Part shown: positions 58,510 to 64,000 of the stretch, one piece after another
Position numbering within the stretch: position 1 is the first letter of the stretch
Layout of the letters: every line of letters begins with the position of its first letter
Program-made: the position numbers and the translations under genes
NCBI RefSeq assembly: GCF_031979925.1
Contig: NZ_DALZFB010000002.1
Span: 124,001 to 188,000, forward strand
Source of the DNA: Pseudescherichia sp031979925
Lineage (GTDB): Bacteria > Pseudomonadota > Gammaproteobacteria > Enterobacterales > Enterobacteriaceae
Length of the DNA stretch: 64,000 nt
Reading direction: 5' to 3'
Notes under the pieces: generated by a model
The model's database searches: none
Told to the model about the DNA's origin: nothing
What the model saw: the letters and a program-made list of their open reading frames with translations, nothing else

Positions 58510-59250
58510 TTAATACATCACCTTGTGGCCGTACTGCTCAAGGATGCCTTTCACGCGGTCCATGGTCTCTTTCTTCGGCGGATGAACGCCGTCAAGCTTG
58601 TACTCTTCGCCCATTGCTACCCATTTGTGCTTGCCCAGCTCGTGATAGGGCAGCAGCTCGATCTTCTCAACGTTGCCCATATCGCGGGTAAACTCACCCA
58701 GGCGGTGCGCCGAGTCGTCATCGTCTGACCAGCCCGGTACCACGACGTAGCGGATCCAGACGTTAACGTTCTTCTGTGACAGATACTGAGCGAACTCCAG
58801 CGTGCGGTGGTTCGAGACGCCAACCAGGTTCTGGTGGATCTCATCGTTCATCTGTTTGAGATCGAGCATCACCAGGTCGGTGACTTCCAGCAGCTCGTCG
58901 ATGACCGGATCGTAACGGCGTACGAAGCCGTTGGTGTCCAGACAGGTGTGAATGCCCTCCTGATGGCAGGCGCGGAACCAGTCGCGCACAAACTCAGCCT
59001 GCAGGATAGCCTCACCGCCGGACGCCGTTACGCCGCCGCCGGAGGCGTTCATAAAGTGGCGATAGGTCACGACCTCTTTCATCAGCTCTTCAACGGTGAT
59101 CTCTTTGCCGCCGTGGGTGTCCCATGTATCACGGTTGTGGCAGTAGAGGCAGCGCATCAGGCAGCCCTGAAAGAAGGTGATAAAACGGATCCCCGGGCCA
59201 TCAACTGTGCCACAGGATTCAAAGGAGTGAATGCGACCGATAACTGACAT
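58510..59250 (-). CDS. pflA: pyruvate formate-lyase activating enzyme PflA
   Basis: A 246-aa radical SAM enzyme that puts the glycyl radical on PflB. The [4Fe-4S] motif is CLYCHNRDTW preceded by GCLMR (C-x3-C-x2-C), and the SAM-binding GGE block is TASGGEAILQ. The ATG at 59250 gives MSVIGRIHSFESCGTVDGPG as in E. coli. It lies about 185 bp after pflB, past a terminator-like hairpin, so it has at least partly separate expression. Confidence 0.96.
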   Translation of the reverse strand: MSVIGRIHSFESCGTVDGPGIRFITFFQGCLMRCLYCHNRDTWDTHGGKEITVEELMKEVVTYRHFMNASGGGVTASGGEAILQAEFVRDWFRACHQEGIHTCLDTNGFVRRYDPVIDELLEVTDLVMLDLKQMNDEIHQNLVGVSNHRTLEFAQYLSQKNVNVWIRYVVVPGWSDDDDSAHRLGEFTRDMGNVEKIELLPYHELGKHKWVAMGEEYKLDGVHPPKKETMDRVKGILEQYGHKVMY

Positions 59251-59382
59251 TGCGAGGTTCTCCGGATATGGCCCGTCCCGGGCCTGTATTTGCACAGCTT
59301 TCCGCTATGTTTAAGTCTGTTTTGCCAGCGGCCCCGGGCAGGACAGTTGGCAAAGCAGGCTCGTAGGAGAGGGCGCGTTTAC

Positions 59383-59412
59383 TAAAAAGGCCCCACGATC
59401 GTGGAGCCTTTA
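59383..59412 (-). terminator. pflB terminator
   Basis: GGCTCCACGATCGTGGGGCC stem followed by TTTTTAG on the minus strand, about 25-50 bases after the pflB stop. Confidence 0.8.
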
Positions 59413-59435
59413 TTGTACGCTTTTTCAGTCAACCA

Positions 59436-61718
<2,283 letters not shown>

Positions 61719-61769
61719 GTAACACCTACCTTCTTAAGTGGATTTTTTATTTACTGCCTGGGACAGCCA

Positions 61770-62627
61770 TCAATGATGGTTATCGCCACGCAGGTAAATG
61801 ACCCAGTATGTCAACCCAACCAGTAAACCCCCACCAATAATGTTCCCAATTGTAACGGGTATCAGGTTATCGGTAATGAAGTTCATCACGGTCAGATGAG
61901 AAAAATTGTCTGGAGATGAACCGACTGCGGTCCAGAACTCCGGCGTAGCAAAATCACGAATCACGATACCCAGCGGGATCAGGAACATGTTTGCAATACT
62001 GTGCTCAAAGCCGCTGGCAACAAACATGGCGACCGGCAGAACCATAATCATGGCTTTGTCCATCAGGCTGCGGCCTGAGTAGCTCATCCACACGGCCAGA
62101 CAGACCATCAGGTTTGCCAGAATGCCGAGGGCGACGGCCTCAATAAAAGTATGGTGCATTTTGTGGTCAGCGGTTTGCAGGACGTTAAGCCCCCAGCCGC
62201 CGTTAGCGGTCATGTACTCACCAGAGAGCCACATCAGCAGCACAAAGAGCAGACAGCCAACCAGGTTGCCAACGTAAACGTTGATCCAGTTGCGTGCCAG
62301 CTGGCCCCAGGTAATTTTGCCGCTGGCCTTTGCCACCACGATAAGTACCGTCGAGGTAAAGAGATCCGCACCGCAGATAACGCACAAAATCAGGCCCAGT
62401 GAGAAGCAGATCCCGCCAATCAGTTTGGCAACGCCGTAAGGCATCGCGGCCGTACCGGTGGTGGAGGTAATATAGAAAACGAAGGCGATGGAGATGAACA
62501 CCCCGGCGGTGATTGCCAGGAAGAACGTCGTCATCGGACGCTTTGTCGCTTTATAGACACCCGCCTCTTCGGCAACTTTTGCCATCGCAGGGGGAAGTAT
62601 CAAATCAAAAGGGTTGTCAGCTTTCAC
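61770..62627 (-). CDS. focA: formate channel FocA
   Basis: A 285-aa pentameric formate/nitrite-type channel with six helices; the gating region AVGSSPDNFSHLTVMNF and the pore His in KMHHTFIEA are conserved. It exports and reimports formate made by PflB. The start is GTG at 62627 as in E. coli, with AGAGAGAG upstream; the frame is open 14 codons further. Operon with pflB. Confidence 0.96.
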   Translation of the reverse strand: MKADNPFDLILPPAMAKVAEEAGVYKATKRPMTTFFLAITAGVFISIAFVFYITSTTGTAAMPYGVAKLIGGICFSLGLILCVICGADLFTSTVLIVVAKASGKITWGQLARNWINVYVGNLVGCLLFVLLMWLSGEYMTANGGWGLNVLQTADHKMHHTFIEAVALGILANLMVCLAVWMSYSGRSLMDKAMIMVLPVAMFVASGFEHSIANMFLIPLGIVIRDFATPEFWTAVGSSPDNFSHLTVMNFITDNLIPVTIGNIIGGGLLVGLTYWVIYLRGDNHH

Positions 62628-63025
62628 ACTAACTCTCTCTTCATTAAGTTGGCGATGAGATACTAACAAAGCATTATAGGAGAGAACTTGATATGGATCA
62701 TATCTCGCCCGTCTTATAACCTCTTTGATGCTGTGGTCTTAGGTGTTTTTATTGATAACTTATTGATGTTTAAAGTATAAATATATTTTAAAAATTATAA
62801 AATCTTTTGAATATTTTTTTGTTGTCGTCGCTGGTGCGTTAATTACAATGGAGTAATTCTGCCAAAAAGTAACAATATGTCTGAGTATTAATAAACAATA
62901 TTACTTATGAGTAACCTAATTATTACATTTATAATTCTTTGCCAATATATATGAAAAACGGGGCAATGAAATTGCCCCGTAATATAGCCTGGCTGCCGCA
63001 ATACGCCTACAGCTTATAGTGTTAT
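62628..63025. other. focA promoter region and ycaO 3-prime end
   Basis: About 400 bp without a gene, very AT-rich from 62740 to 62950. It carries the focA-pfl upstream promoters; TTGATAACTTATTGAT near 62752 contains FNR-type half sites but not a proper dyad. The ycaO terminator lies at the right end. Confidence 0.6.
62954..62980 (-). terminator. ycaO terminator
   Basis: Nine-base stem CGGGGCAAT/ATTGCCCCG with a three-base loop, followed on the minus strand by TTTTTC, about 45-70 bases after the ycaO stop. Confidence 0.8.
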
Positions 63026-64000
63026 TTACGCTTCTTTTGGCCAGAAAGCCTGCTTCGCTCGCTGCAGCTTCTCATAGGCTGCCAGCAGGGAGCGGTGAGC
63101 CGGGAACGCCTCCAGCGTACCGTCTGCCGCCTGGAGACCATAGAACGGCGCTTCACCGCTCATTGCCGCGCTGGCTGCCTCAACGGCCTCAGCGCCATAC
63201 ATACGGACAAAGGCGTTGAGATACTGCAGCGGCTGGCGATCCTCTTCCTGCGCCAGCAGCAGCAGAGTCTGCAGGCAACGGTAGTAGTTCGCACGCGCTG
63301 GAGTAAACACGGAGGCGTTGAACTCCATCGTCCACTCGGTCCAGATCAGGGCCTGATCGAGATCGCCACCCGCCAGGGCCAGCATCGCCTTCAGCTCGCC
63401 AATACGCAGGGTGTACCAGCCGTTGTCTTTGCCAGTGGCAATACCCAGCAGCTCGCGCACGCGGGTAAAGTCATCGTGGCCCTCTTCGTCCAGCTGGGCG
63501 ATGAGATCGAGGTAGGCCTCTTTCTCCCACTCGCTGCCCGGCAGGGCAAGAATGGTTTCGCGCAGATGGCTGCCCATGCTGTTGTTTGCTAGCCAGAGAT
63601 CCTCTGCCGGATAGATGTCGGACATACCCGGCACGATAATACGGCAGGCGTAGACGCTCAGGTGCTCGTAGTCGGCGATGTAGACCTCTTTGTCCTCGGC
63701 ACGGAAGATCGCCATCAGGGTGGCGAACTCCTCTTCGGTCGTACCAGAGAAGCTCCAGTCTACGAACGGATAGTCGGCGTCCTGCTTGAACATATCCCAG
63801 GAGATCAGGCCGCTGGAGTCGATAAAGTGAGTCTCCAGGTTGGCGTGCTCGGCCACCTCTTCATCATCAAAGGTCGGCGGGGTAAAGACATCGAGATCCT
63901 TCAGGCCACGGCCCTGCAGCAGCTCGGTCACGGTACGCTCCAGCGCCACGCCAAAGTCCGGGTGTGCGCCGAAGGAGGCGAAGCAGGTGCCGTTAGCCGG
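63026..64000 (-). CDS. ycaO: YcaO, ribosomal protein S12 methylthiolation accessory protein (5-prime end cut by window)
   Basis: The last 325 codons of a gene that is about 586 codons long in E. coli; the N-terminal half lies beyond the window. The frame is open to base 64000 (ANGTCFASFGAHPDFGVALE...). The visible part covers the end of the YcaO ATP-binding domain and a C-terminal tetratricopeptide-like helical domain (ANNSMGSHLRETIL, ELLGIATGKDNGWYTLRIGE), ending in QRAKQAFWPKEA. E. coli YcaO is linked to beta-methylthiolation of S12 with RimO. Confidence 0.95.
   Translation of the reverse strand, partial: PANGTCFASFGAHPDFGVALERTVTELLQGRGLKDLDVFTPPTFDDEEVAEHANLETHFIDSSGLISWDMFKQDADYPFVDWSFSGTTEEEFATLMAIFRAEDKEVYIADYEHLSVYACRIIVPGMSDIYPAEDLWLANNSMGSHLRETILALPGSEWEKEAYLDLIAQLDEEGHDDFTRVRELLGIATGKDNGWYTLRIGELKAMLALAGGDLDQALIWTEWTMEFNASVFTPARANYYRCLQTLLLLAQEEDRQPLQYLNAFVRMYGAEAVEAASAAMSGEAPFYGLQAADGTLEAFPAHRSLLAAYEKLQRAKQAFWPKEA

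Overview
This window is chromosomal DNA from a member of the Enterobacteriaceae. Almost every core gene matches its Escherichia coli K-12 counterpart in sequence, length and order, following the E. coli segment ybjJ to ycaO. Several E. coli genes are missing between otherwise conserved neighbours (rcdA, ybjC, ybjQ, ybjT, lysO, aqpZ, ybjX, serW, dmsABC, ycaM, ycaN, ycaK), and a DoxX-family gene sits between poxB and hcr. This fits the Enterobacter/Lelliottia/Leclercia part of the family better than Escherichia, but I cannot fix the genus from the sequence alone.

Left part (1-9411). The 3-prime-truncated MFS gene ybjJ is followed by about 8 kb of accessory DNA lying where E. coli has rcdA. It contains the wreck of a P2-like prophage: a cos-like site, pieces of the portal gene Q, the spanin genes lysB/lysC, tail-completion genes R and S, the end of tape-measure gene T and most of tail gene U. 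Each recognisable structural gene except the short T piece carries at least one single-base deletion frameshift. In contrast, four loci inside or beside the remnant are intact, AT-rich and unlike phage structural genes: an overlapping 217/73-codon pair, a 331-aa protein, a predicted modification-dependent HNH nuclease, and a 254-aa membrane protein. They look like retained cargo, with phage defence the leading but unproven idea. On the right the island stops just before the small RNA gene rybB, which is intact with its sigma-E promoter.

Core part (9412-64000). In order: ybjL, ybjM, grxA; the nfsA-rimK-ybjN cluster; the putrescine importer potFGHI with a sigma-54-like promoter; ybjO and rlmC; the arginine uptake genes artJ and artPIQM, each preceded by tandem ArgR boxes; ybjP, amiD, ybjS; poxB-ltaE; the DoxX gene; the nitrosative-stress pair hcp-hcr with an NsrR operator; ybjD; macAB; cspD; clpS-clpA; infA, aat, cydDC and trxB; lrp; ftsK with a LexA box; lolA, rarA, serS; ycaC and ycaD; and the anaerobic pyruvate/formate genes focA-pflB and pflA, ending in a partial ycaO.

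Themes of the core block are polyamine and basic amino-acid import, redox and nitrosative stress (grxA, nfsA, trxB, cydDC, hcp-hcr), regulated proteolysis (clpSA, aat), envelope maintenance (amiD, lolA, macAB) and anaerobic metabolism (pfl, focA, hcp). REP/BIME palindromes lie between several transcription units. No CRISPR array, insertion sequence, rRNA or tRNA was found.
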